Source: Ascaphus truei (Eukaryota; Chordata; Amphibia; Anura; Ascaphidae). Taken from it: a DNA stretch of 64,000 bases. The position numbers and the translations under genes were made by a program. Below, piece by piece: positions 23,868 through 33,663 of the stretch. The stretch spans positions 22,820 to 86,819 of the forward strand of contig WSYH01002442.1 in assembly GCA_036426205.1 (NCBI GenBank). Direction: 5' to 3'. A model generated the notes under the pieces. That model was given only the letters and a program-made list of their open reading frames with translations, ran no database searches and was not told the DNA's origin. How positions within the stretch are numbered: the stretch's first letter is position 1; every line of letters starts with the position of its first letter.

Positions 23868-24560
23868 TTACGTATGTTATTTTGCATGTTAGACAAGGTT
23901 GCCCAATCCTGTCTTTCCCCATTATCCGACCAGCATACAGCGCTTCCACTGCAGCATGGGATTTGGGAAATGACTGCAAATGAGCATCAGTGCCCACCTT
24001 TTGTCTCAAGCTCGTATACACAAGACAATCCTCAAGCCAATGCATGCTGTTTTAAACACAGCTTTTAGAACGAGGTACTGGTGGGATGAGATGAAAGCCA
24101 TTAAACCCACCACAGACATGTTTCCAACCTTGATGGGGATCATCAGTGTGAGGTTGGTTGTAGGTTGAATGGCTAAGTGCTGGTTTGAGACTATAGACAA
24201 GGTAACACCACATATATTAAGGTTATGGTGGGTAAGAAAAGTGACAAAAAAACCTCCTCACCAGTAAAGCATAAAGCAAATGTAAACTATTACTGTGTGT
24301 CATTTGCATGTCTTAGATAAGTCGCAACCATGTCTTTTCCCCAATCGCCCAGCATACAGCGCTTCACTGCCGTGTTCATATTGATGTCATTTTCCCAGAA
24401 TCCCTTGCTGCAGTGGAAGGCTGTATGATGGGCGATAATGGGAAATATACAGGGTTGCCAGACCTGTCTAGACATGCAAATGTGAACTACAGTAATATTA
24501 CAGTTGCTTTATGCTTTACTGGGAGGGTTTTTGTTACTTTTTTTACCCACCATAACCTTA
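23868..24560. repeat. Octamer-containing hairpin repeat, unit A
   Basis: Counterpart of 35772-36450, containing the palindrome 'cattatcgcccagcatacag...' with indels. Short ORFs here are shadows. Confidence 0.65.
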
Positions 24561-24609
24561 ATAATTATATATCATACTATATATATATAATATATATTAT
24601 ATATATATA

Positions 24610-25945
24610 TAATCAGAAAGAGACAAAGAAGTCTCAAAAATGAGCACTCAAAAAATCCCCCAAAAATGATGATTTAAATGATACTTTAATCCTCAAATGT
24701 AACAAACTAAACATAATACAAAACACAAAACAGAACCGAAATAGACAGAGTGGATGACACTAAAACATACGGTATGGCCAATATAAAAAGTCTAACCTAT
24801 ACAAATGTCAGGTAATGCAATTGAATAGAAGGTGTAAGGTGAGATCAGGAAACTAGTTCTGGATCAGCAGACGGCGGGCACAAAATATACCAAAAAAGAC
24901 CTAAGGGACAACACTAATGAATATTAACTGTTGCCAAACACATGTAAAACCACACAACACTGCAGATGGAAACCGTTAAGGTAAAAGCTTAACACCTGTA
25001 GTGGGAGGTGAGTGTGCAGAAATCTAGAGAACTCGTGTAGAGATGGATAAATTCGTTGAAAAAATTAACAAAAAAAAAAAAACAAATTCATTCTAAGTGT
25101 CAAAAAGAAAATCCTAACATACAAAAGAAACAAATGTCAGTTGTATCCAGGATGTATGAAAAATTCTTGAATAACACGAATAACATATAAAGTCATTCAA
25201 TTGTAGCATAGGTGGAATAAAGAAGAAAAAATATATACTCATCCCCCTTGAGTTACAGAGTGCAGTAGTAACTCAAAGATGCCAGGTAGAAGTTTCCACC
25301 AGATTATCAGAATCCATATTATTGTGGAGTCCCAAAGTCAACGAGGGAATATGGATCAGTATCCACAGATGAGTTCAGGGTCACTGCAGCAGCTCCCCCC
25401 ACTAGCTACACGTGTTTCACCTTGCGGCTTCTTTCACGGAATTATGGGACTGCAGGAAAAGACTCACATTAAAGAAAGTTAGGAATTGGAGACAGCTGTC
25501 CCCAGCATGAAACATATCGCTATAGCTGGTAAGAGTCAGAGGAGGGAAGAGGTTGTCGATCTCTGCCAAGCTGTCTGCTATTTATGGTGTGTGGCGAATG
25601 GACCGCGAGAAGATGTTATTATTCTTAAACAGAAGAAAGTTTATGGATGATATAAATTCCACGACCATTTCACCAACCGTTAGTCTGTCCCCCCTCATAT
25701 GACAAATGCGCCAGAGAGTCCTGCGTCCCCTTTATAAGATAACAAAATAATACCTAACCCAACAATTACCGTCTATGGACATCAATTTTTTCATTTTCTG
25801 ATTCAATTGTTCTGTAATCTTTTCTAAACATTTACAATGATATTAAATTATTTGCCACTTAATTGCGCTATCTAATTTACTATATCTGTAAGTACACTTG
25901 TATGTGTTAGATAAATATTAAAATCACATATCCCCCAACTGTATG
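24610..25945. other. Unassigned tail of duplication unit A
   Basis: About 1.3 kb of AT-rich sequence that matches 36507-37737 with frequent indels. No gene is seen. It includes 'ctacacgtgtttcacc' near 25405, a type of motif found in old interspersed repeats. Confidence 0.5.
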
Positions 25946-25952
25946 AACACCT

Positions 25953-26494
25953 CCCTCACCCCCCTGCCTGGGGTGATGGGGAGAATCCAATCCCCACCAC
26001 GAGGATAACCTCGGAGGTGGGCCACGGGGTATTGAAGCCCCAGCCCAGACCATCCTGTCGGAGGAGAGACTTGGAGAGAAGGAGAGGAGGAAATATCTGT
26101 GTGGGAGGAGAGCGGAGTAATTAGCAAAGCATCGCTGTTGTTTTGCGGCTGCTGGACGCCACTATATTTGGGAGTCGCTGATCTGCCAATAAAGAGACTG
26201 TCCTTTGTACCAAAGACTGTGTGTGAGTTGGAAGCTATTACCCTGGGACCGAAGGGGATCTTCCAAACAGGTCCTGTCCCATATTCCTGGGAGTATAGAA
26301 GATGGAGGCGCTGCACCACTAAGAGATGATGGAGGCTACCACCCCAGAAGCCCGGTCCTGGCTCCCCAATAACATCACGGGAAGCTCAGGCCCTCATGTT
26401 CCTCACAGGTATGCACCACCACACCGCATGTAATCTGCCCTCATGCACCCTAGACACCACCGTAGAGTCTGGGGGGGAGGGAAGCAGGGTTACA
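25953..26494 (+). repeat. 5'-truncated LTR of the non-autonomous retrotransposon
   Basis: Matches the last ~540 bp of the LTR at 9533-10463, including AATAAA and the end ...gggttaca. It lacks the first ~390 bp. The break coincides with the duplication junction, so it is the duplicated tail of the 13673-14650 LTR and not an independent insertion. Confidence 0.85.
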
Positions 26495-26516
26495 TATATA
26501 TATATATATATAAATA

Positions 26517-26978
26517 TAGCAGAAAATAGCCATGTTAGTCCAGTTGTGATAGTGCAGAATAAATGAGTTCTTCAGTATTAGGTGATACCTTTTTTATTGG
26601 ACTAACAATTTATGTCATAGGACAAACTTTCGAGTGTACTCCTCTCTTCTTCAGGTCAGCAATACTGATATACACAGGAATCTATGGCTAAAACAGTGTG
26701 GAGAAAGAAAACAACAGATATGTACTGTAGATAAGGTAGGGTGTTAAAAGTGTTTGAAGCCAGGGGAGGGTGACAAGGAAAGGTGGGGTGGGGGGAGGGA
26801 TGCTGGGGGGGGGAAGAGAAAGTGTGGATGAGAATAGAGTCAAGCAGGATAATTACAAACAATTTTGATAGGGTGTAAGAAAACCCATGTCCGCATTAAG
26901 TCCTTTGGTTTTGGTGTCAAAGAGTCTAAAAATTCTGAGTTCAAATGTTTTCCGTTCTTGGGTGCGTTTAAAAATTCC
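26517..26978 (-). pseudogene. Penelope-like element 3' part, unit B
   Basis: Continues the element at 33085-34800 across the gypsy insertion. The minus strand encodes the end of the GIY-YIG region ('RTQERKTFE', then a 'DSLTPK' segment). It is followed by a pyrimidine-rich untranslated tail and the terminal ~150 bp, which is also present, inverted, at 34610-34800. The flanking pentamer ATTCC at 26974-26978 pairs with ATTCC at 33085-33089. Confidence 0.82.
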
Positions 26979-27052
26979 TGTTGTAGGGTACATGCAACCA
27001 CACACACGGGTTCTCTTGATAAGGCTTATTTATTGAGCCTTAAAAACATACC
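26979..27052 (-). repeat. Truncated 3' LTR stump of the gypsy element
   Basis: About 72 bp (tgttgtagggtacatg ... cttaaaaacata) match the end of the LTR at 32653-32722, including AATAAA on the minus strand ('ctcaataaataagcc'). The remainder of the LTR is missing and RNase H-side sequence follows directly. Confidence 0.82.
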
Positions 27053-28400
27053 ATACATTCCTCCCCTGTTAGTGTGTGGCTGGGGCCACGCACGGCTGAA
27101 GCACGATCATCCACCCCTTCTCTAGAAAAGAAGTCAGCATTTGCATTTTCTTTTCCAGGCCTGTGCTGAATCTCAAATGAGAAGGGTTTGAGGGCCATAC
27201 ACCACCTGGTCAATCTAGCATTGGAGTCCTTCATACTATTTAACCACTTTCATGGAGCATGGTCCATCCACAGAGTAAAATAGACTCCTGCCAGGTAATG
27301 CCTCAAAGCCTCGATTGCCCACTTTACTGCGAGGCACTCCTTCTCAATCACTGAGTAGTTTTTTTCCCTCGGAAACAATTTCCTACTCAGAAAAAGTATC
27401 GGATGTTCCCCTCCCTCAAACTGTTGTGAAAACACTGTTACGCCGGTGCTGCCCGCAGACCAGACCCGTCCCCTGAGCTGAAGGGGGAAGTGGTAATACA
27501 CGCACCCGCAGCAAAGGGAGCGTGTCCGGAGTGTGGTATGAAGCGTTGCCAGGCCAGGTGTAGTAAGGTAGACAATACTTGCCGGTACCGGTTGTAGAGA
27601 TAGAGTGATGAATGCCTTGCCGAGGTCAGGGAGTGGAGAGTGGAGATAGGTCGTAGTCCAAGCCGTGTTCAAGGGGTTAACAGAGTGAGCGTTGTCCAAG
27701 GTGTGCCGAGATCGAGAGCCAGAGGGGGTAGTCGTAAAAGCCGCGTCAGAACCTGTGAAAACACTGAGAGAATCCAGAAGTACTTCCATACAGAGACTAT
27801 GTCGAGCGACGAGTGATGGGAAGCACAGGCATAATAAAGCTGGGCAGGCCAATGGGAAAAGGGGGCAGGCCTGGAGGACTGCAAGGAGTCTTCCCTGATA
27901 GAAGGGAGGTGTTACAGCCCAGCTGAGTGTAATCCTTGATTTGCATGGAACTGTGTGATGCTTGGGGGCGACACCTCACTGCAGGAGCAGTGGTTAAAAG
28001 TGCACTGTTAGGCGTGTGCTCTGTAAGCTGGGAATGCATGCACATAACGTCTGGGGCTGGCGTGCGTGTAGGTGTGCGTGCAGGAGGGCGTGGGTGTGCC
28101 TGGCGCTGAGCAGAGGAATCGCCGAGGGGAGTGTTCTCGCGACGGCGGCAGGGGCGAGGAGCCGTGGAGGCCGGTAAGGCAGGATTGTTTTGTGTGTCCA
28201 GGGGCTCCCTGCGGAGAGGGAGTGCTTTGTGTGGGAAGCGAGGAGAACACCGATTCCTGACAAACACTGCCCCTAGCCCTATCTCTGATGCATCGGTTTG
28301 CACTACAAAAGACCTGTTGAAGGACGGGACCCTCTGACACCTTTTTATGTCCTCAAAGGCACTCTGACACTCCCTTGACCATACCACTCGTGTAAGGGCA
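27053..28400 (-). pseudogene. pol: Gypsy RNase H, split by a solo LTR
   Basis: On the minus strand the N-terminal part reads 'VVQTDASEIGLGAV' (within 27797-28480), the first catalytic-Asp motif. After the 827-bp insertion the domain resumes with 'FEGGEHPILFLSRKLF', 'NYSVIEKECLAVKWAI' and 'LRHYLAGVYFTLWMDHAP'. The end reads 'FEIQHRPGKENANADFFSR' at 27100-27234. These are the canonical gypsy RNase H boxes, so the domain was complete before the insertion. A further frame break lies between 27250 and 27234. It lies downstream of reverse transcriptase, as expected. Confidence 0.87.
27436..28262 (+). mobile_element. Solo LTR nested in RNase H
   Basis: 827 bp, beginning TGTTACGCCGG and ending ATTCCTGACA, flanked by a perfect 5-bp direct repeat AACAC (27431-27435 and 28263-28267). 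TG...CA ends plus a 5-bp duplication define an LTR. With no internal region it is a solo LTR left by LTR-LTR recombination. An AATAAA on the plus strand ('cataataaagctgg' near 27830) suggests plus orientation. It does not match the other LTRs in the window. ORFs inside it, including most of the apparent 200-aa ORF at 27250-27852, are not genes. Confidence 0.85.
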
Positions 28401-28419
28401 CACTTTTTTGTGAGGTCCT

Positions 28420-29115
28420 TTAATGGGTCTGCAACTTCCGAGAAGTTGGGGATGAACCGCCATTGGGGATGAACCGCCAATAGTACCCTGCAAAACCCAG
28501 CAGAGAGCGTACCTGCGTTTTTGTTTGGGGGGTCGGAACTTCTTTCAGGGACTCTACCTTGTCGGCTAGTGGCCTTACTTTTCCACCTCCCACTGCATAC
28601 CCTAAGTATTTGGTTTCCGCCTTACCTAAGGCCCATTTATTAGGGTTGGCTGTGAGCCCTGCCTCTCTTAGAGATTTGAGGACCACTTTCAGCCTATTTA
28701 GATGTGCCCGCCAGTGTTTACTATAAATGACAATGTCATCTAGGTAGGCTGCGGCATAAGCCCTATGGGGTCTCAGCACTTTATCCATGAGTCTCTGAAA
28801 TGTGGCTGGGGCTCTATGCAGTCCAAATGGCATTGTCACAAACTGGTATAAACCCATGGGGGTGGCAAAGGCTGTTTTGCACTTTGACTTTTCCTCTAAA
28901 GGTATTTGCCAGTATCTTCTTGTTAAGTCCAGCGTGGATATATATTCCACGTTACCAAGGGCGTCAATTAACTCGTCCACCCTTGGCATCAGATATGCAT
29001 CAAACTTGGATACCGCATTGACCTTTCGGAGGTCCACACAAAATCCTACCTTCCCATCGGGTTTAAGGACCATAACTAGTGGACTACACCACTCACTGCA
29101 TGATTCCTCAATCAC
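28420..29115 (-). pseudogene. pol: Gypsy reverse transcriptase
   Basis: A 231-aa open minus-strand segment covering most of the reverse-transcriptase domain. Visible motifs in order are 'SEWCSPLVMVLKPDGKVGFC', 'DLRKVNAVSKFDAYLMP', 'YISTLDLTRRYWQIPL', 'TAFATPMGLYQFVTMPFGL', 'YLDDIVIYSKHW' (YxDD catalytic box) and 'LLGFAGYYWRFIPN'. These are diagnostic of Ty3/gypsy reverse transcriptases. The frame shifts at about 28440 into the connection and RNase H. The N-terminal side is closed by stops before about 29130. The copy is damaged but the catalytic residues are intact. Confidence 0.92.
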
Positions 29116-29301
29116 TCAATCACTCCTAAGTGTATCATTTCTTGTACCTCCTTCTCTACCAGGGCCCTACGACTTTCAGGCAATCTATAAGGACCGGAAA
29201 GTACTTTTACCCCAGGTGCTGTCTCACTCATACAGTATGTGAAATTAAATTAGTTTGCCCTGGCAAATCAGAAAAAACATAATGGAATTGTGTAATTATT
29301 T

Positions 29302-30276
29302 CTAACAAGTCCCCTTTTTGTTCAGAGGACAACTGTCTACCCATTGGGATTTTATCGTCACCCACGATGTTCTCCCGTGGGGGCTGAGGACCCAAGTCCG
29401 TTTCCTCCTCCACCGGGTGGATGAATAGAGCATCTTCCAGGGTTTCAGCAAGTTCACATGGTAAATTTGTTTAACCTTCCTGGACCCTAGTTGAGCGATC
29501 TCGTAATCCACCCGTGCGGCAGAGTACTTCAAATGGGCCCTGCCATTTGGCTAGGAGTTTGCTCTCACAACTGGGTAACAACAACATCACCTGATCTCCT
29601 GGGTGAAACACTCTCATACGAGCATTTTGATTGTAATGTCTCCCCTGACTGTCCTGGGCTGATCTAAGATTCTCCATAGCAAAATGCCCGACCACGTCTA
29701 GGCGCTTCCTCAGGTCCAATACATATTGCAGGGTATTCTTAGAAGGGGACCACTGTTACTCCCAGGACTCCTTCAGGAGGTCTAGGATACCCCGGGGTTG
29801 GCGGCCATACAGCAGTTCAAATGGAGAGAATCCCGTGGAGGCCTGGGGAACTTCCCATACTGCAAACAGCAGAAAGGGAGAAGTTCATCCCAGGCTTTCT
29901 TCTCTGAATCTACAAATTTTCTCAGCATCCCTTTCAGAGTTCGGTTAAATCTTTTCACCAATCCGTCAGTCTGTGGATGGTTGACCGATGTCCAAACAGA
30001 CTTGACCTCTAGTAATTTTAAGACATCCTGCATCAGTTTAGCCATACAATTTGTACCTTGGTCTGTCAACTTAACCTGGGGAAGTCCAACCCATGAGAAC
30101 AGCTTCAACAACATGTTGGCTACTTGCTTCGCCGTTACTGTTCTCAGGGGGAACGCCTCAGGATATCTTGATGCATAGTCCACTATTACAAGAATAAACC
30201 TGTGTCCTTTCGCAGAAGGTTCTAGAGGTCCTACCAAGTCTACCCCAATCCTCTCAAAGGGAACTGACACCAAGGG
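29302..30276 (-). pseudogene. pol: Gypsy integrase core and C-terminal domain
   Basis: The minus-strand core (29782-30276) carries 'PFERIGVDLVGPL' (first catalytic Asp), 'FILVIVDYASRYPEAFPL', 'LTDQGTNC' (second Asp region) and 'VNHPQTDGLVKRFNRTLK'. In most gypsy integrases the last motif is G(L/M)VERFNRTLK. Here Lys replaces the Glu expected in the DDE triad, so catalysis would be lost unless this is a sequence error. The C-terminal region follows at 29471-29719 ('HPGDQVMLLLP', 'KLLAKWQGPFEV') and 29302-29532 ('VKQIYHVNLLKPW'), after frame changes. It lies upstream of reverse transcriptase, the Gmr1 order. Confidence 0.88.
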
Positions 30277-30290
30277 TAGAGGAACCAAAG

Positions 30291-30567
30291 AAAACAAGAG
30301 GGTTGTGATGCTCTCAATTGTAACCAGTCCTGTATTGAACATCCAATATTGTTTAAATCCACAATGGGTTAATCTGTATAACGATAGAGTGCAAGTACAC
30401 TTAGTACGAAACGCGTAGGTGCGTTTACCTGTCCGTTCCCTGTGTGTATTTTCAGCATGCAATAAACCTGACAATATTTTTTCACTTTTGGAGTGGCCTG
30501 GCTGTTTCTTGTTCCTGATTTATACTCTCAGGACTCTCTGGCAGTGCACTATCAACGCTCTCTACTC
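30291..30567. mobile_element. Short insertion with 14-bp target duplication
   Basis: 277 bp flanked by perfect 14-bp direct repeats TAGAGGAACCAAAG (30277-30290 and 30568-30581), splitting integrase between its zinc finger and core. It contains 'cgaaacgcgtaggtgcg', typical of short repeats in frog genomes. A 14-bp duplication fits L1-type endonuclease-mediated insertion (SINE-like), though no tRNA promoter boxes or clear tail are recognised. Counterpart in unit A at about 18399-18675. Confidence 0.75.
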
Positions 30568-30581
30568 TAGAGGAACCAAAG

Positions 30582-31050
30582 GGCTGTTTTTTGTCCCTTC
30601 GGACTAGTTAGCTGGCACTCCGGACATGCCGCACATAACTTCGCAATATCACTATGCATCCCATGCCAATAGAATCGGGACGAAATACGGTCCAATGTTT
30701 TATCCCTGCCTAGGTGACCACACTAGATTTAACAAACGCCTTGGGAACCAATATCTCTCTGGTGACCTCCCCTGTATATGTCTGCCTATTCACCCTATAC
30801 AGGATATCATTCGATAATTCAAAATTGGGGAACACTATCACCCCCTGTGCATTCAATATCTGCTCATCAATTTTTACTACTTTATCATACTGTCAAGAAA
30901 GGACTGGGTCTTCCCTTTGCCTCTGGCGAAAATTAGGGAGATATAGGTCAGGTAAATCTCCAGGGCCGATATCCCCCTTCCTCTGGCAATCCCCAGTCAT
31001 CACTTGTGACTTCTGGATCTCAACGTGACCATTCTAGTAGCCAGATTTCT
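30582..31050 (-). pseudogene. pol: Gypsy integrase zinc-binding N-terminus
   Basis: Minus-strand reading near 30600-30725 contains 'GHLGRDKTLDRISSRFYWH', then a short spacer, then 'KLCAACPEC'. This is the H-x-H ... C-x2-C zinc-binding domain of retroviral-type integrases. It directly precedes the integrase core once the 277-bp insertion is discounted. Upstream sequence toward 31050 is a spacer between protease and integrase, broken by stops. Confidence 0.8.
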
Positions 31051-31106
31051 GCAACCAGTCCTGTTTGTCAGAGCGTCTTTGCTTCCGAGTCTTTTGAACC
31101 CAGTGT

Positions 31107-32590
31107 CTACTGGGGAAAAGGCCTGCTGAGAAGGGGAACAGTTTGCCAGGGATATCCTGAGCCATAGAATAAGGCTCCTCTTGAGAGACTAGAGCCATTA
31201 GTTCCGAAAAGAAAGGCCAGTCCCGGCCGAGCACAACGGGGGCAGGGAGCGACTCCTACTTCGAGGTAGGCCTCCTGACCTTTTACCTGTAGCCGGATTT
31301 TGGCCGTCGGATACCATTTTATATCGTCGTGTATACATTCTATACTCCATGGGGAGTCAAAAGAACACACGTTAGGTGGTAATAGTTCCAGGAAGACCAG
31401 AGTTTTCCCAGAGCCCGAATTTACAAGGGCCTGGACGTTTTTTCCCCTCAACCTGGGCTGGAAGTAGCCAGGGCTTGTAATTTTCTCCAGTGAAGGCTGA
31501 GGCGACGGTCCTGCTGAAGGAATAATCCATCTGTGGACAGTCCATATGCCGGTGGCCTTGTTCTCCGCAGGCGGAACATGGAGAGGGTTCCCTCGCAGGA
31601 AGGTGCTGCGTATAGCGCTCCGCTGGACCAGACACTGGAGACCAGGCATCTGGTGGGTCCTGTGGGCGACGTCCTCGGAAGTTCCTCTCATTTGCGACAA
31701 GCCGACATCAGGAAGGGGATGAGGGTCTCGGCGGTGCCAGGCGTTTTGACTTCTTTGTTGGAAGGACTGCTCCATTCGTGGCACTTGGCGGTTGCGTATG
31801 GAGGGGTTGTAGTTTCCCCGTTGTTCCAATCTCCCACTTTGGGTATCCGCAAGTGCTGGTGAAGTTGGATCCGTCGGGTCCAGGGCACTCGCCTGATCCT
31901 TTGCCCAAAGGAAGTTCTCAACGAGTCAGACCGCCAAAGCTAGTGTTTCAACAGCCTGGCGTTTTACCCATGAGCGTGCGGAAGGGGGTATTATCTGTAG
32001 GAATTGTTCCAAAACCACTTGCTCAAGAATTGCCTCCTTAGTGCACTCCTCGGGTTGTATCCAGCGAGTACACAAGTCCAATAACCGCTGAGCGAGGACC
32101 CGGGGTCTCATCTTAGCGGTGTACTTCAGGTTCTGGAACTGCTGCCGGTAGGTCTCTGGGGTCAGACCTAAGTGATCCAGTATGGCAGCTTTTACTTGTT
32201 GGTAGTCCATTGCCTGATCTGCTGGGAGGCCCTGATATGAGGCCTTGGCTTATCCTATGAGGAGTGGGGCCAAAGCAGTTGCCCAGCTATCTGCAGCCCA
32301 GCCCTGAGCTACGGCAACCCTTTCAAATGTCAGTATAAAAGCCTCGTGATCCTCATTCAGAGCCATTTTCCTCAGGAGGACAGGGATTTGTTCGCAAGTT
32401 CTGGACTGGCAGACCAATGGAATTGGGTCAGCAGCTTGGCCATCCACTCATCCTGTGCTGCCTGCTGCTGGGTTAGGAGCTGGGTTTGCTGCTACAATAG
32501 TAGTATGGCCTGCTCCTGCATTAACAGTCCCTGCTGTCTGGTCTACTCGCACAGAAACTCTTTTAAAAATTCTTCCATTTTTCTCATTTT
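31107..32590 (-). pseudogene. gag: Gypsy Gag and protease (SCAN-like Gag)
   Basis: A minus-strand open segment at 31926-32210 reads 'TYRQQFQNLKYTAKMRPRVL', 'LLDLCTRWIQPEECTKEAIL' and 'EQVVLEQFLQIIPPSARSWV'. This closely resembles the vertebrate SCAN domain, which is known to derive from Gmr1-like Gag. Upstream, 32250-32447 gives 'NEDHEAFILTFERVAVAQGW', a Gag N-terminal region. A CCHC knuckle 'CSACGEQGHRHMDC' lies near 31560. The protease then shows 'LVNSGSGKTLV' near 31420, where Asn occupies the catalytic Asp position. Several frame breaks separate the parts. Confidence 0.87.
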
Positions 32591-32652
32591 TGTGTGTGTG
32601 TGGCCCTTCAACTGCAGGGGCCTCTCAAAATCCCGGCACTTCTGACACCATA

Positions 32653-33084
32653 TGTTGCAGGGTACATGCAACCACACACGCGGGTTCTCTTGATAAGGCT
32701 TATTTATTGAGCCTTAAAAACATACAGCACACAAAAACAAAATAGCTTCTCTTCAGCATACAAAAACAAATTAGCTTCTGTTCAGCATAGAAAACAAGGC
32801 AGCTTCTCTTCAGCATGCAGGACACAGACAGTTCATCATACATGTACTTTGAAAACAGACATTACAGCTGTAATCTCTTCAGTAGTTCAGTCCTGTCTCC
32901 TGACCAGCCAGCCTGCATGTGTGTACAGCCTGGGTTTTTTTTAAAACACCTTGATTATGCAGCTGGGGTCAGATTAATTAAGCATCCGTTCTCAACTAAA
33001 ATGTAACCTCGTCACTGTTGCACTGCAAGCCTAAACATAGGTTTGCCAGGTATATGGCTGGTGACGTTCATTCACCCTGTCACA
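32653..33084 (-). repeat. Gypsy 5' LTR (432 bp)
   Basis: Read on the minus strand it begins TGTGACAGGGTG and ends CCCTGCAACA. It is followed immediately by 'tatggtgtcagaagtg', the primer-binding style seen in many gypsy elements. An AATAAA lies near 32709 on the minus strand. The insertion site ATTCC follows at 33085. Counterpart in unit A at about 20768-21188. Confidence 0.85.
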
Positions 33085-33650
33085 ATTCCATTGAGGATTT
33101 AGATTTTTAAATCATTTATGGAATGATCTGTTGTGAAAAATGATGTCCCACAGGTGAGCAGTATCTTCCTTCTTCGTGATGGAGTATGGAGTGTCTGTGC
33201 ATATTCATTCTGCCTTGTAGTTTTTGGCTGGTTTCCCCAATGTAGCAACCTTGGTCACATTTGTTGCACTGAATCATATACACTATATTCCTGGATGTGC
33301 AGCTGTATGATCCTTTAACATTGAGTGTTCCATGGTTGTGACTGGCTATGGGATCTTGGCATATATGTTTGCAGAGTTTGCAGCGTTTGTTGTTGCACGG
33401 TTTTGTGCCATTATCAGTGTCTTTAAGTTCGTTGTGAAGTTTTCTGCTGACTAATTTCTGTTTGAGGTTTGGTGGTTGCCGGAATGCAAGAATGGGAGGT
33501 TTGGGAAAGATTTCTTTTAATGTCGCATCCTCTGCCAGCATGGGTTGCAGATCTTTGATTATTTTTCGTATACCACTAGGGTAGGGTTGTATGTGGTCAC
33601 TAGTGGTATGCGTGTGGTAGGTTCTTTCTGTCTGTATTGTAGCAGATGTT
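33085..33650 (-). pseudogene. Penelope-like GIY-YIG endonuclease
   Basis: The minus-strand ORF 33116-33541 encodes 'CNNKRCKLCKHI', a cysteine cluster, then 'NIVYMIQCNKCDQGCYIGET' and 'GRMNMHRHSI'. This is the GIY-YIG nuclease of Penelope-like elements with its preceding Cys motif. The rest of the domain is displaced to 26880-26978 by the gypsy insertion. The frame differs from the upstream reverse-transcriptase ORF, so at least one indel lies between them. This nuclease makes the target cut for the element's reverse transcription. Confidence 0.9.
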
Positions 33651-33663
33651 ATCGTGGGGCTTT

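Larger units (their letters stand above)
14051..25945. repeat. ~11.9-kb tandem duplication, unit A
   Basis: Every recognisable segment from about 14051 to 25945 recurs in the same order and orientation at 25953-37737. Unit A starts inside the 3' LTR of the non-autonomous retrotransposon. Differences from unit B are dominated by single-base insertions and deletions, and coding frames are shorter in A than in B. Unit A also contains the NNN gap near its start. Confidence 0.9.
26979..33084 (-). mobile_element. Gmr1-like Ty3/gypsy retrotransposon, unit B
   Basis: A ~6.1-kb element (about 5 kb without nested insertions) inserted into the Penelope-like element with a 5-bp duplication ATTCC. Order on the minus strand is LTR, Gag, protease, integrase, reverse transcriptase, RNase H, LTR stump. 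Integrase before reverse transcriptase is the hallmark of the Gmr1 group of Ty3/gypsy elements, which have a copia-like domain order (established knowledge). The 5' LTR is 432 bp, but only the last ~72 bp of the 3' LTR remains, so the polypurine tract and U3 are lost. Nested insertions lie in RNase H and integrase. Frames are broken, so the copy is inactive. Confidence 0.88.

Noticed and set aside
27469..27852. Most of the 200-aa minus-strand ORF
   Set aside because: This part translates the nested solo LTR; only the last ~55 residues, from 27430 downward, are RNase H.
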